DNA of 64,000 nt from Flintibacter sp. KGMB00164 (GTDB lineage: Bacteria; Bacillota; Clostridia; Oscillospirales; Oscillospiraceae). Location of the stretch: contig NZ_CP044227.1 of assembly GCF_008727735.1 (NCBI RefSeq), forward strand, positions 806,001 to 870,000, in the 5' to 3' direction. A model generated the notes under the pieces. The model saw only the letters and a program-made list of their open reading frames with translations, was not told where the DNA came from and made no database searches. Both the position numbers and the translations under genes were made by a program. Shown here piece by piece: positions 45,383 to 52,290 of the stretch. Within the stretch, counting starts at the first letter, position 1, and every line of letters begins with the position of its first letter.

Positions 45383-45438
45383 AACAAGGGCCGATTTTGG
45401 GACAGTCCCAAAATCGGTTCCCAAAGTCGACCCTTGTT
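45383..45438 (-). repeat. Long inverted repeat upstream of the GNAT gene
   Basis: A stem of AACAAGGG/CCCTTGTT (45383-45390 with 45431-45438) encloses a second perfect stem CCGATTTTGGGA/TCCCAAAATCGG (45391-45402 with 45406-45417). On the minus strand TTTT follows. It sits between repeat copy B and the GNAT start, so it may be a terminator or a leader structure. Confidence 0.7.
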
Positions 45439-45441
45439 CAG

Positions 45442-45590
45442 CTTTGAGGACGTACTTCCAGGTCTGTACCTCAAACCAAATTGCAACCCAGCGCAAGCGG
45501 TTGCAATTTGGAAAGGAGGAGCAGCAAAATGAGCGCATTCTGACTTTTATAAAAAATCGGAGCAAGCGATATGTCGCTTGCTCCGAAGTG
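45442..45590 (-). repeat. 145-bp repeat, copy B
   Basis: Second copy (about 149 bp), sharing most bases with copy A. Hairpin 1 is 45476-45488 with 45499-45511. At the seventh base of the stem it has T where copy A has C, and its partner is A where copy A has G, a compensatory change. The 4-codon frame (ATG at 45529) and hairpin 2 (45557-45569 with 45574-45586) are conserved. It lies 41 bases beyond the stop of the minus-strand gene at 45632. Confidence 0.9.
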
Positions 45591-45631
45591 TGTGATCCAA
45601 ACACTATAGATGACAATCTCAGAGAAAGAAA

Positions 45632-45934
45632 TCATTGTTCCAGTTTCAGCTTAGCGGTATATCTTCGATCAAGAATCACCGTATAGACAAATCCCGGAAG
45701 TGAACATGCAAGGATCAGGAATAACATGACAGGCATTCCGAATCCTTTATCCTCTGTTATTACGTCCAGCACAATCCAAGGAATCCCGAGAAGGAGCCAG
45801 GATATCCCTTGGTAACGAATGTAGTGTTTCGTCCAGGATTTGTCTTTGAATTTGCTTGGTATTTTCTGTATGCCAAATAATCCAGCCAATCCGTACAGCG
45901 TCCAAATAATGCCGATTACCAGAATTGTACCCAT
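45632..45934 (-). CDS. Small membrane protein of unknown function
   Basis: A 100-aa protein with three hydrophobic helices (about 3-22, 43-62, 68-88), no domain I recognise. AGGAGG site before the ATG. Immediately upstream, a 12-bp inverted repeat with TTCG loop (45957-45984) covers the likely promoter, and repeat copy B follows the stop. Like the GNAT gene, it forms a gene-plus-repeat unit. Confidence 0.75.
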   Translation of the reverse strand: MGTILVIGIIWTLYGLAGLFGIQKIPSKFKDKSWTKHYIRYQGISWLLLGIPWIVLDVITEDKGFGMPVMLFLILACSLPGFVYTVILDRRYTAKLKLEQ

Positions 45935-45956
45935 GTCCTATCCTCCTTTTTATCCT

Positions 45957-45984
45957 ATGATATACTTTTTCGAAAGTATATCAT
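45957..45984 (-). promoter_or_regulatory. Inverted repeat upstream of the small membrane gene
   Basis: A perfect 12-bp inverted repeat (45957-45968 with 45973-45984) around TTCG, just upstream of the ribosome site; operator or leader stem. The remaining stretch to 46138 has only loosely repeated CACTTTTCACT-like words and no gene. Confidence 0.55.
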
Positions 45985-46138
45985 ACTGGTTCACTGGAGG
46001 CAAGGAGACATAAGAGCAGTAAGAATACACAAAAAACGTGGCGCTTGCGGCACACCTCACTTTTTCACTATTCACTCTTACTTCATCACTTCCAAAAATC
46101 CCGGGCAGGCAGTTGGATTTAGTGAAAAGTGAAGAAGT

Positions 46139-46172
46139 AAAAATCCCGAACGCATTTGCATTCGGGATTTTT
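46139..46172 (-). terminator. Terminator of the tRNA cluster
   Basis: A 12-bp stem AAAAATCCCGAA/TTCGGGATTTTT (46139-46150 with 46161-46172) with T run on the minus strand, directly after the tRNA-Lys 3' end. Confidence 0.9.
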
Positions 46173-46247
46173 GGTGACCCAGCGGAGATTCGAACTCCGG
46201 ACACCCTGCTTAAAAGGCAGGTGCTCTGCCGACTGAGCTACTGGGTC
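46172..46247 (-). tRNA. tRNA-Lys (TTT)
   Basis: A 76-nt tRNA with acceptor GACCCAG/CTGGGTC, discriminator A, encoded CCA and the anticodon arm CCTGC-CTTTTAA-GCAGG. Last gene of a five-tRNA minus-strand cluster, with a terminator directly after. Confidence 0.97.
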
Positions 46248-46256
46248 ATATAAAAT

Positions 46257-46331
46257 TGGCAGGGATGGCTGGACTCGAACCAGCGAGTGAGGGAGTCAAA
46301 GTCCCTTGCCTTACCACTTGGCTACACCCCT
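46257..46331 (-). tRNA. tRNA-Gln (TTG)
   Basis: A 75-nt tRNA with acceptor AGGGGTG/CATCCCT (one G-U), encoded CCA, and anticodon loop CTTTGAC giving TTG. It lies after the internal terminator at 46363-46397. Confidence 0.95.
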
Positions 46332-46362
46332 GTGTGTGGCTGGATTCTGAGTCACAGTGGAG

Positions 46363-46397
46363 AAAAAAGCGCGGGCCGGAGCCGAAGCTCCGGCCCG
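46363..46397 (-). terminator. Internal terminator in the tRNA cluster
   Basis: A perfect 11-bp stem (46372-46382 with 46387-46397) with a TTCG loop on the minus strand and six T (46363-46368), between tRNA-His and tRNA-Gln. Confidence 0.85.
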
Positions 46398-46409
46398 AAC
46401 GCCTTCGTA

Positions 46410-46486
<77 letters not shown>

Positions 46487-46530
46487 CATGGACTATGACG
46501 GGGAGAAACCGCATAAAAGCCAAATAAGAT

Positions 46531-46607
<77 letters not shown>

Positions 46608-46610
46608 ATA

Positions 46611-46684
46611 TGGAGCGGGTGATGGGAATCGAACCCACGCGACCAGCTTGGAAGGCTGGGATTCTACCATTGAACTACACCCGC
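46611..46684 (-). tRNA. tRNA-Gly (TCC)
   Basis: A 74-nt tRNA with acceptor GCGGGTG/CACCCGC, encoded CCA, and anticodon loop CTTCCAA giving TCC. First of the five-tRNA cluster. Confidence 0.97.
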
Positions 46685-46717
46685 ATGGACGATGTGTTCT
46701 CTCACGTCAGCCATGAA

Positions 46718-46747
46718 ATAATACCATAGGATTTATGCCTTTGTCAA
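46718..46747 (-). promoter_or_regulatory. Promoter of the tRNA cluster
   Basis: On the minus strand TTGACA (46742-46747) and TATTAT (46718-46723), 18-base spacer, about 35 bases before tRNA-Gly. Confidence 0.85.
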
Positions 46748-46792
46748 TGGCTTTTTTGAAATTTTATAAAAAAGTTATGGACAGGGGAGAGG

Positions 46793-48127
46793 TTAACTCT
46801 CGCCCTGTCCGGAGGTGCGCTCTTTGCGAACCAGAATCTGCTGAATACGGTGGTCCTTTACGCGCTCTACCCGAAGCTCCAGACCATAGAAATGGACCAC
46901 TGGGGTGCTGCCGTCTTGAGGAATGGTGCGCAGTCTGCTGAGTACCATTCCTCCAACGGTATCATAATCTTCGTCTTGAGGAAGATCTAATTCGAGCGCT
47001 TTGGCCAGATCTTCTACGTTCAGACCGCCGTTTACCCGCCAGAGGTCTGGCTCCAGCTGTTCTAACTCCTGGGGTTGAGCAGGATCGAATTCATCATAGA
47101 TATTACCTACGATTTCCTCCAAGAGATCCTCCACCGTAATGACACCGGCCAATTCGCCGTATTCGTCTATGACAACGGCCAGATGAACCTTTTTCAGCTG
47201 CATATCCCGCAGCAAATCATCGGCGGGAAGACTTTCAGGGATCAGGTAGGCGGGGCGCATAAGCGAGGAAATGGATTTTCCATCCTGGGCGGCCCAGGAA
47301 AGAAGAAATTCTTTTGCGTTTAGTACGCCTAGAATTTGATTTTCATTAGAACCGTAGACAGGCAAACGGGACAGTCCGCTGGTGCGGATCACATCCAGTA
47401 CTTGCTGAGCGGTGGCGTCAACGGGAAGCGCCACTACATCGGCTGCCCGGGTCATGACATCGCCCACCCGCTGGTCAGAGAATTCAAAGACGTTATGGAG
47501 CAGTTCCTTCTCATCTGCGTCAATAGTACCGTTTTCGTTGCCCAGGTCGATCATCATACGGATCTCATCCTCGGTAACCTGCTCCTCTTCCACATCGGTG
47601 CGCATACCAAGCAGACGCAGTACGCCGTTAGTGGACAGAGACAACAGATGGACGACAGGCCGGACGATAACAGACAGAGTGGATACCAGTCGGCAGGACA
47701 GTCGCGCCATCTCCATGGGACGCTGCATGGCAACGCGTTTGGGTACCAACTCACCAAAGATCAAGGTGAAGTAAGAGAGGATTAAGGTGATCAGGATCAC
47801 AGACAGGGTATCCACGGCCGAGCGGGGAAGTGCGGTGACGCCGAGATCCACACAGATCCAGTGGACGATGTACTCCGAGAAGCTGTCAGCGGCGAAAGCA
47901 GAGCCAAGAAAGCCAGCCAGAGTAATGCCGATTTGGATGGTGGAGAGAAAGCCGGCAGGTTCCTCCACCATACGCAGCAGCTTCGGGGCCAATTTATCTC
48001 CCTCTTCCTCCAGTTTACGAAGCTTGTTGGCACTGAGCGAGATTACCGCAATTTCTGTGGCGGCGAAAAAAGCATTGATAAGAATTAAGACAATTTGAAT
48101 CAGAATTTGGAATGCAATAAGCGGCAC
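46793..48127 (-). CDS. CorC/HlyC (CNNM-type) CBS-domain membrane transporter
   Basis: A 444-aa protein starting at GTG (GGGAGG site). It has a DUF21/CNNM membrane domain of about four helices (1-190, with FFAATEIAVISLS and PKRVAMQRP), a CBS pair (about 215-330), and a C-terminal CorC_HlyC domain (about 345-435). Relatives such as MpfA in Bacillus and Staphylococcus and human CNNMs export or regulate Mg2+. Expression is probably set by a leader ORF and terminator just upstream. An ion other than Mg2+ (Co2+) cannot be excluded. Confidence 0.92.
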   Translation of the reverse strand: MPLIAFQILIQIVLILINAFFAATEIAVISLSANKLRKLEEEGDKLAPKLLRMVEEPAGFLSTIQIGITLAGFLGSAFAADSFSEYIVHWICVDLGVTALPRSAVDTLSVILITLILSYFTLIFGELVPKRVAMQRPMEMARLSCRLVSTLSVIVRPVVHLLSLSTNGVLRLLGMRTDVEEEQVTEDEIRMMIDLGNENGTIDADEKELLHNVFEFSDQRVGDVMTRAADVVALPVDATAQQVLDVIRTSGLSRLPVYGSNENQILGVLNAKEFLLSWAAQDGKSISSLMRPAYLIPESLPADDLLRDMQLKKVHLAVVIDEYGELAGVITVEDLLEEIVGNIYDEFDPAQPQELEQLEPDLWRVNGGLNVEDLAKALELDLPQDEDYDTVGGMVLSRLRTIPQDGSTPVVHFYGLELRVERVKDHRIQQILVRKERTSGQGES

Positions 48128-48149
48128 AGTTTGTTCCTCCCAATTAAGT

Positions 48150-48266
48150 TCAGAAGGAAAAAAGAGCGTAAAAAAGCACGGCCTGCCTGGATGACCAGAG
48201 CAGACTATGCTTTTTAAAACGAATATGATAATGATCCGCAGTGGCTTGATCGCTGTCGGAATCCAT
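48150..48266 (-). CDS. 38-codon leader ORF upstream of the CorC-type gene
   Basis: Not annotated by usual length cut-offs. ATG at 48266, AAGGAG site 11 bases before, stop TGA at 48150-48152, 22 bases before the transporter start. The peptide begins MDSDSDQATADHYHI and ends in a hydrophobic LFYALFSF. The terminator described next overlaps codons about 18-32. Acidic N-termini like MDSDSD are known to destabilise translating ribosomes at low Mg2+ in E. coli, so a Mg2+-sensing leader peptide is a reasonable idea, but it is inference. Confidence 0.65.
   Translation of the reverse strand: MDSDSDQATADHYHIRFKKHSLLWSSRQAVLFYALFSF
48170..48213 (-). terminator. Attenuator terminator within the leader ORF
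   Basis: On the minus strand AAAGCA...TGCTTT (48208-48213 with 48173-48178) encloses a CCAG/CTGG and GCAG/CTGC stem (48195-48203 with 48183-48190), followed by six T (48170-48175). It lies before the transporter start, so it can stop transcription in the leader; a ribosome moving along the leader ORF would melt it. Confidence 0.75.
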
Positions 48267-48322
48267 GGTTCGTTTGGCTCCTTTTCCTTACGTTTGCAGG
48301 CACAGATGGCCTGTTAGGCAGG

Positions 48323-48351
48323 AGGATACCAAAAGGGATTCCCACCGTCAA
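48323..48351 (-). promoter_or_regulatory. Promoter of the CorC-type leader transcript
   Basis: On the minus strand TTGACG (48346-48351) and TATCCT (48323-48328), 17-base spacer. The transcript would start near 48316, about 50 bases before the leader ORF. Between it and pyrB (48352-48410) there is nothing else. Confidence 0.8.
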
Positions 48352-48410
48352 GGGCTTATGACGATCCTTAACGGCTTATTTACAGCGAAAAGGGATTTCT
48401 TAACAGGTAA

Positions 48411-49469
48411 TCAAAGGGCTGCGTCACAGAAGCCGCAGCAATCCACGCCGCCGATCTTTTTGATCAGGGGGGGCAGATAGGTTTCCGTCTGGGTAATGCA
48501 GCGGGGATTGTGGCAGATGGGCTTGGTGCCGATCTCCACCGGAGCGGGGTGGTCGTTCCGGGGCTGAAGGGCCAGGTGCTCCAGCAGAGCCATGCGGGCA
48601 AACATACCAAACCGGGCTTGCTGGAAATAAACCGCGCGGGGATCGTCATCCACATCCAGAGTGATCTCATCTACTCGGGGCAGGGGATGCATGACCAGCA
48701 TGTCGGGCTTGGCTCGCTCCAGCTTGCGGCGGGTGAGGATGTAGATGCCCTTGTTGCGCTCATACTCCAGGGGGTCCACAAAGCGCTCTTTCTGGATGCG
48801 GGTCATGTACAGCACGTCCAGCTGAGGGATGACGGGCTCCAAACCGGTGACCTCGGTGTACCACATGTTATGCTCCCGCATAAATACACGCATGTACTCA
48901 GGAACTGCCAGCTCCCGGGGAGAGATGAGGAAGAACTTGATGTCGTTGAACTTGGCCATGGCCTTGATGAGGGAGTGGACGGTGCGGCCGTTCTTCAGGT
49001 CGCCGCACAGGCCGATGCACAGCCCGTCCACCTTGCCGCGCAGGCGGGTGATGGTGGTGAGGTCTGCCATGGTCTGGGTGGGGTGCATGTGACCGCCGTC
49101 ACCGGCATTGACCACGGGTACCGCGGAATAAAGGGAAGCCGCCTTGGCCGAACCCTCCCAGGGAGTACGCATGACCACAACATCAGCATAGTTGGATACC
49201 ATTTTTATGGTGTCTTTCAGGGTCTCGCCCTTGGCCACGGAGGAAGAATTGGGGTCTGCAAAGCCGAACACCGATCCACCCAGCCGCAGCATGGCGGTTT
49301 GGAAGGAGAAGTTGGTGCGGGTGGAGGGTTCATAAAACAGATTGCAGGATACTTTGCCACGACAAACGTCAATAAATTTCTCCGGTGCATCAATGATCTG
49401 GCTGGCCCGGGCATAGAGCTGTTCCCATTCCTCCCGGGACATATCACCAAAGTCGATCAGATTTCGCAT
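48411..49469 (-). CDS. pyrB: Aspartate carbamoyltransferase with C-terminal PyrI-like zinc knuckle
   Basis: A 352-aa transcarbamoylase making carbamoyl-aspartate in pyrimidine synthesis. Carbamoyl-phosphate motif FYEPSTRTNFSFQTAMLRLGG and HMHPTQTMADL, PLPRVDEI as in PyrB. After about residue 308 a roughly 43-residue tail has four Cys: CHNPRC, then 19 residues, then CCGFC, the C-x4-C / C-x2-C pattern of the zinc-binding end of PyrI. The allosteric nucleotide domain of PyrI is absent and no pyrI gene follows. The zinc tail may hold subunits together. Single gene with its own promoter. Confidence 0.9.
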   Translation of the reverse strand: MRNLIDFGDMSREEWEQLYARASQIIDAPEKFIDVCRGKVSCNLFYEPSTRTNFSFQTAMLRLGGSVFGFADPNSSSVAKGETLKDTIKMVSNYADVVVMRTPWEGSAKAASLYSAVPVVNAGDGGHMHPTQTMADLTTITRLRGKVDGLCIGLCGDLKNGRTVHSLIKAMAKFNDIKFFLISPRELAVPEYMRVFMREHNMWYTEVTGLEPVIPQLDVLYMTRIQKERFVDPLEYERNKGIYILTRRKLERAKPDMLVMHPLPRVDEITLDVDDDPRAVYFQQARFGMFARMALLEHLALQPRNDHPAPVEIGTKPICHNPRCITQTETYLPPLIKKIGGVDCCGFCDAAL

Positions 49470-49506
49470 TGCGGCCCCTTCCTTTCTCTTTGTCCGTATT
49501 CGAGTT

Positions 49507-49536
49507 ATTGTATCACAAAGTGCAGCTTTCCTTCAA
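49507..49536 (-). promoter_or_regulatory. Promoter of pyrB
   Basis: On the minus strand TTGAAG (49531-49536) and TACAAT (49507-49512), 18-base spacer. No PyrR attenuator could be made out in the short leader. Confidence 0.7.
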
Positions 49537-49657
49537 GCGTAAGCCCAAGATTTCCAGCCGCTAAAACGCATGATTTTTTCTCTCTCCGGCATGCTAACTC
49601 TGTTGGTTTGGCTGTAGAGCACGGTGAAGACTGCTGTTTGGTGGGAGGAGAACCAAT

Positions 49658-50209
49658 ATGGAGTATTTCTGGTATTTTGTGTTATATAGCGCGCTGGGAT
49701 TCCTGTTGGAAGTGGGGTATGCGTGGTGTACTGGAGGCCGCCGGGACCGGAAGCGTACCTTGGTGTTGCCTTTGTGCCCGGTGTACGGACTGGGGGCGCT
49801 GGTGGTGTTGGCATTGCCCGAAGAGATTTTGACGCATCCGCTGCTGCTGATGGTGCTGGGCGGGACAGCGGCTACAGGTGTGGAGTATATCACCGCAGTT
49901 TTCTATGAAAAAGTGTTGGGCGTCTCCTTTTGGGATTACCGGGAGCTGCGCTGGAATCTGCACGGACGGGTGTGTTTGTCCTTCGCGCTGGCCTGGTCCG
50001 CCCTGCTGCCAGCGGCGGTTTACTGGGTGCATCCGGCTGTCTCGGGCTGGGTGGAGGCCGTTCCGGTCCCTGTGACGGCGGCGGCGGTGCTGGCGGTGGG
50101 AATGGATCTGTTGATATCCGCTCTGCTGCTGCGCCGTACGGGAAAACGGGAATGCCTGCAATGGTACCGGAGAGAAAGCCGCAAGGCCTTCCTTGACACC
50201 TCTGGATAA
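49658..50209 (+). CDS. CmpB-type (ABC transporter type IV) membrane protein
   Basis: A 183-aa membrane protein with about five helices. N-terminal EYFWYFVLYSALGFLLEVGYAW and the ETGCVEYITAVFYEKVLGVSFWDYRELRWNLHGRVCLSFALAW-like middle (here GVEYITAVFYEKVLGVSFWDY and LHGRVCLSF) mark the putative ABC-transporter type IV family common in Firmicutes. Function unproven. GGGAGGAG site before the ATG; the following promoter begins inside its 3' end. Confidence 0.82.
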   Translation: MEYFWYFVLYSALGFLLEVGYAWCTGGRRDRKRTLVLPLCPVYGLGALVVLALPEEILTHPLLLMVLGGTAATGVEYITAVFYEKVLGVSFWDYRELRWNLHGRVCLSFALAWSALLPAAVYWVHPAVSGWVEAVPVPVTAAAVLAVGMDLLISALLLRRTGKRECLQWYRRESRKAFLDTSG

Positions 50210-50238
50210 GAGGTATATAATACCTCTGAAAGAGAGGT
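50193..50238 (+). promoter_or_regulatory. padR operon promoter with twin ACCTCT-N5-AGAGGT operators
   Basis: TTGACA (50193-50198) and TATAAT (50216-50221), 17-base spacer. Two perfect inverted repeats ACCTCT-N5-AGAGGT lie at 50198-50214 (in the spacer) and 50222-50238 (just past -10), 24 bp centre to centre. This is a classic autorepression layout for the PadR protein encoded next. Confidence 0.9.
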
Positions 50239-50244
50239 GTTGTT

Positions 50245-50577
50245 ATGAAGTTGGATAAGCAGCTGGCCAAAGGAAGCCATGAGCTGATCCTCCTGAAATT
50301 GCTCAGCCGTCAAGACATGTATGGGTATCAACTGATTCAACAGATGGCGCTTTTGTCGGAGGACGTATTCTGCATGAGTCAGGGAAGCTTATATCCGTTC
50401 CTCCATGCCCTGGAGGATAAGGGGCTGATCACCTCCTATACCCAGATGGAGAACGGAAGGGAGCGCCGTTTTTACCATTTGACCCATGCCGGCCAGGGAG
50501 CTTTGCGGGAGAAGGAGGATCAATGGGGGATATACACCCGGGCCATGGCCCGAATTTTAGGGGGTGTACAGGAATGA
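50245..50577 (+). CDS. PadR-family transcription regulator (small type)
   Basis: A 110-aa PadR-s2 type protein: KGSHELILLKLLSRQDMYGYQLIQQM and MSQGSLYPFLHALEDKGLITSY form the winged helix. It overlaps the next gene by four bases (ATGA), so it is cotranslated with the two HAAS-type membrane proteins, a common pairing in Firmicutes. Binds most likely the twin operators upstream of itself. Confidence 0.92.
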   Translation: MKLDKQLAKGSHELILLKLLSRQDMYGYQLIQQMALLSEDVFCMSQGSLYPFLHALEDKGLITSYTQMENGRERRFYHLTHAGQGALREKEDQWGIYTRAMARILGGVQE

Positions 50578-51236
50578 AGCCTTGGGTGGAACACTTTGTT
50601 CACGCGTGTGTTGCAGAGATTCCAGACCTTGTGTATGGACGGCGTCTGAGCAGAGAATTGGCCGACCATTTAGAATCACTGGCTTCTGATCTGGAGAGGC
50701 AAGGTTTGTCTTCCGATGAGGCACGCCAACGGGCTCTGGAGCATATGGGAGATCCCGGCGCACTTTCCACGGTCTACCTGGAGCAGTGGAGGCAGCGGAT
50801 GAACACACCCAGGCACAGAATTCCGCGGGTTTTGTTCCTGATATCTTTCCTTTGTTACGCAGCTGCCATGCTGGGGTTTGGCGTACTCTACATAATCAAT
50901 ACACACAATTTCGGAAAGCCGCATCCGGGATACTGGGGGATCGTATCCGTATTGCTGGCATTGGTGCTTGTAACAGCTCCGGTCATTGCCGGTCTGCCCC
51001 GTAGCTGGAATCTGATCAAATACAGCTGCTGGATCTATGCGGCCATGCAGGTACTGCCGATCCTGTGCTGGATGGCGCTGGGTGGACCCTTTGAAGTTTC
51101 AGAAATAATGGTATCCGGTGCTGCCGGGACGTTGTCTCACAGTGTGCTGGCGGTATGGAGCGTGATGAACGGATATCAGCTGGGGTGCTATCAAAAGGCG
51201 TTTTCCAACCGATTTTCTATCCTGGGACACTGCTGA
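50574..51236 (+). CDS. HAAS-domain membrane protein (1)
   Basis: About 220 aa from the ATG at 50574. N-terminal helical HAAS/permease-prefix domain (YGRRLSRELADHLESLASDLERQGLSSDEARQRALEHMGDP, about 20-65), then four membrane helices (about 82-215). HAAS proteins accompany PadR regulators and are thought to take part in membrane signalling or stress; no function is proved. The next gene is a paralogue. Confidence 0.85.
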   Translation: MKPWVEHFVHACVAEIPDLVYGRRLSRELADHLESLASDLERQGLSSDEARQRALEHMGDPGALSTVYLEQWRQRMNTPRHRIPRVLFLISFLCYAAAMLGFGVLYIINTHNFGKPHPGYWGIVSVLLALVLVTAPVIAGLPRSWNLIKYSCWIYAAMQVLPILCWMALGGPFEVSEIMVSGAAGTLSHSVLAVWSVMNGYQLGCYQKAFSNRFSILGHC

Positions 51237-51290
51237 CGGGAAAACATACGGTGCAGCTCCATGTTATATACATTGGGAGGTAGCATAAAG

Positions 51291-52013
51291 ATGAGTCATA
51301 GAGAGACATGGATGAAAAACTTTGTTTCACAGTGTGTCGCCTCCATCACGGATCCCACCTACCGCAGACGGCTGGAAGGAGAGCTTGCCGATCACTTGGA
51401 GGAGTTGGCGGCAAACTTGGAGGAAAGCGGCCTGAGGCCGGATGAGGCCCGGGAACGTGCGCTGGAAGAGATGGGGGACCCAAAAGAGCTGAGAGAAGCG
51501 TATCGGCAGGCATGGCTTCGTCACAGTCAGTCCCTGCGCAGTGTCCTTCAGACCATGACGGCAGGGTGGTGCTGGATGGCGGGCGGCTATGTCCTTACCA
51601 TGTTCCTGCTGGGACTGGCAGGCTTCCGCTATGACAGCGGAGCATATCCCATTCAGGGCCATCCAGGTAGGCTTTTCATGTACGGAGGGCTGCTGTTTCT
51701 GATCCCCTTTTTCACCGGGGCACTGAGACTGAGCCGGGGATTCCCGCCGGGCCGGCACAGAGTAAAGCTGGTGACGGCGGGGCTGCTGGCAGGCTGGCTG
51801 GCGGAGAAGGGAGCCGTGATGGTGCTGAGCAGTTGGATCTACGGTATCCCGCTTTGGAGATGTTCAGAACTGCTGGAACGCGTCCACGGAGGCGGAGACC
51901 CAACCGCTCCTTGGTTTACTCCGGTTTACATCCTGGGCACACTGGCAGGGAGCCTGCTGCTGGGAATCCTGTTTGGGCAGAAAAAAACAGCCGTGGAAGT
52001 TCCACGGCTGTAG
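51291..52013 (+). CDS. HAAS-domain membrane protein (2)
   Basis: About 240 aa from the ATG at 51291 (GGGAGG site). Same layout as the preceding gene: HAAS domain (YRRRLEGELADHLEELAANLEESGLRPDEARERALEEMGDP-like, about 20-62), then four or five membrane helices. The pair arose by duplication. Its last codons overlap a terminator used by the convergent small gene. Confidence 0.85.
   Translation: MSHRETWMKNFVSQCVASITDPTYRRRLEGELADHLEELAANLEESGLRPDEARERALEEMGDPKELREAYRQAWLRHSQSLRSVLQTMTAGWCWMAGGYVLTMFLLGLAGFRYDSGAYPIQGHPGRLFMYGGLLFLIPFFTGALRLSRGFPPGRHRVKLVTAGLLAGWLAEKGAVMVLSSWIYGIPLWRCSELLERVHGGGDPTAPWFTPVYILGTLAGSLLLGILFGQKKTAVEVPRL
51981..52012 (-). terminator. Terminator of the small minus-strand gene
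   Basis: A 10-bp stem ACAGCCGTGG/CCACGGCTGT (51987-51996 with 52002-52011) followed on the minus strand by seven T (51981-51987), inside the end of the HAAS gene. Confidence 0.85.
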
Positions 52014-52025
52014 AGAAGGAGTATC

Positions 52026-52196
52026 TTACTCCTCGTAATCGTCATATTCAGAGGAGCAGGCGCGCTGCTGCAGCTTGACCTTGGCATAGTCTCCCAGCTC
52101 AGAGAGCTTGTCCCAGTAGGCGATAACGGCGCACACCGCAGCGGCGGCGGCCAGAGAGAGAGCCACGATCTTCAGCACGAAACGGGCGATTTTCAT
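52026..52196 (-). CDS. Small single-pass membrane protein
   Basis: A 56-aa protein from the ATG at 52196 (GGAGG site). One hydrophobic helix (about 5-27, KIVALSLAAAAAVCAVIAYW) and a charged, acidic C terminus (CSSEYDDYEE). No family recognised. Its frame, ribosome site and own terminator support expression. It is followed by the convergent HAAS operon. Confidence 0.7.
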   Translation of the reverse strand: MKIARFVLKIVALSLAAAAAVCAVIAYWDKLSELGDYAKVKLQQRACSSEYDDYEE

Positions 52197-52290
52197 AGTT
52201 AAAATCCTCCTTCTGGATTTAGGGTTGTTCATAGTGTACACGATTGCGGGAGAAAATACAATATCTCAGAGAAAAATTCAGCAGGGGAAA

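Noticed and set aside
44705-45590. Integron attC sites as an explanation for the gene-plus-repeat units
   Set aside because: The repeats lack the 7-base core RYYYAAC/GTTRRRY pair in the right places, and no integrase is in the window. The cassette-like layout remains only an analogy.
48150-48330. M-box or Mn2+ (yybP-ykoY) riboswitch ahead of the CorC-type gene
   Set aside because: The conserved cores of those classes are not present. The leader is better explained by the short ORF plus terminator.
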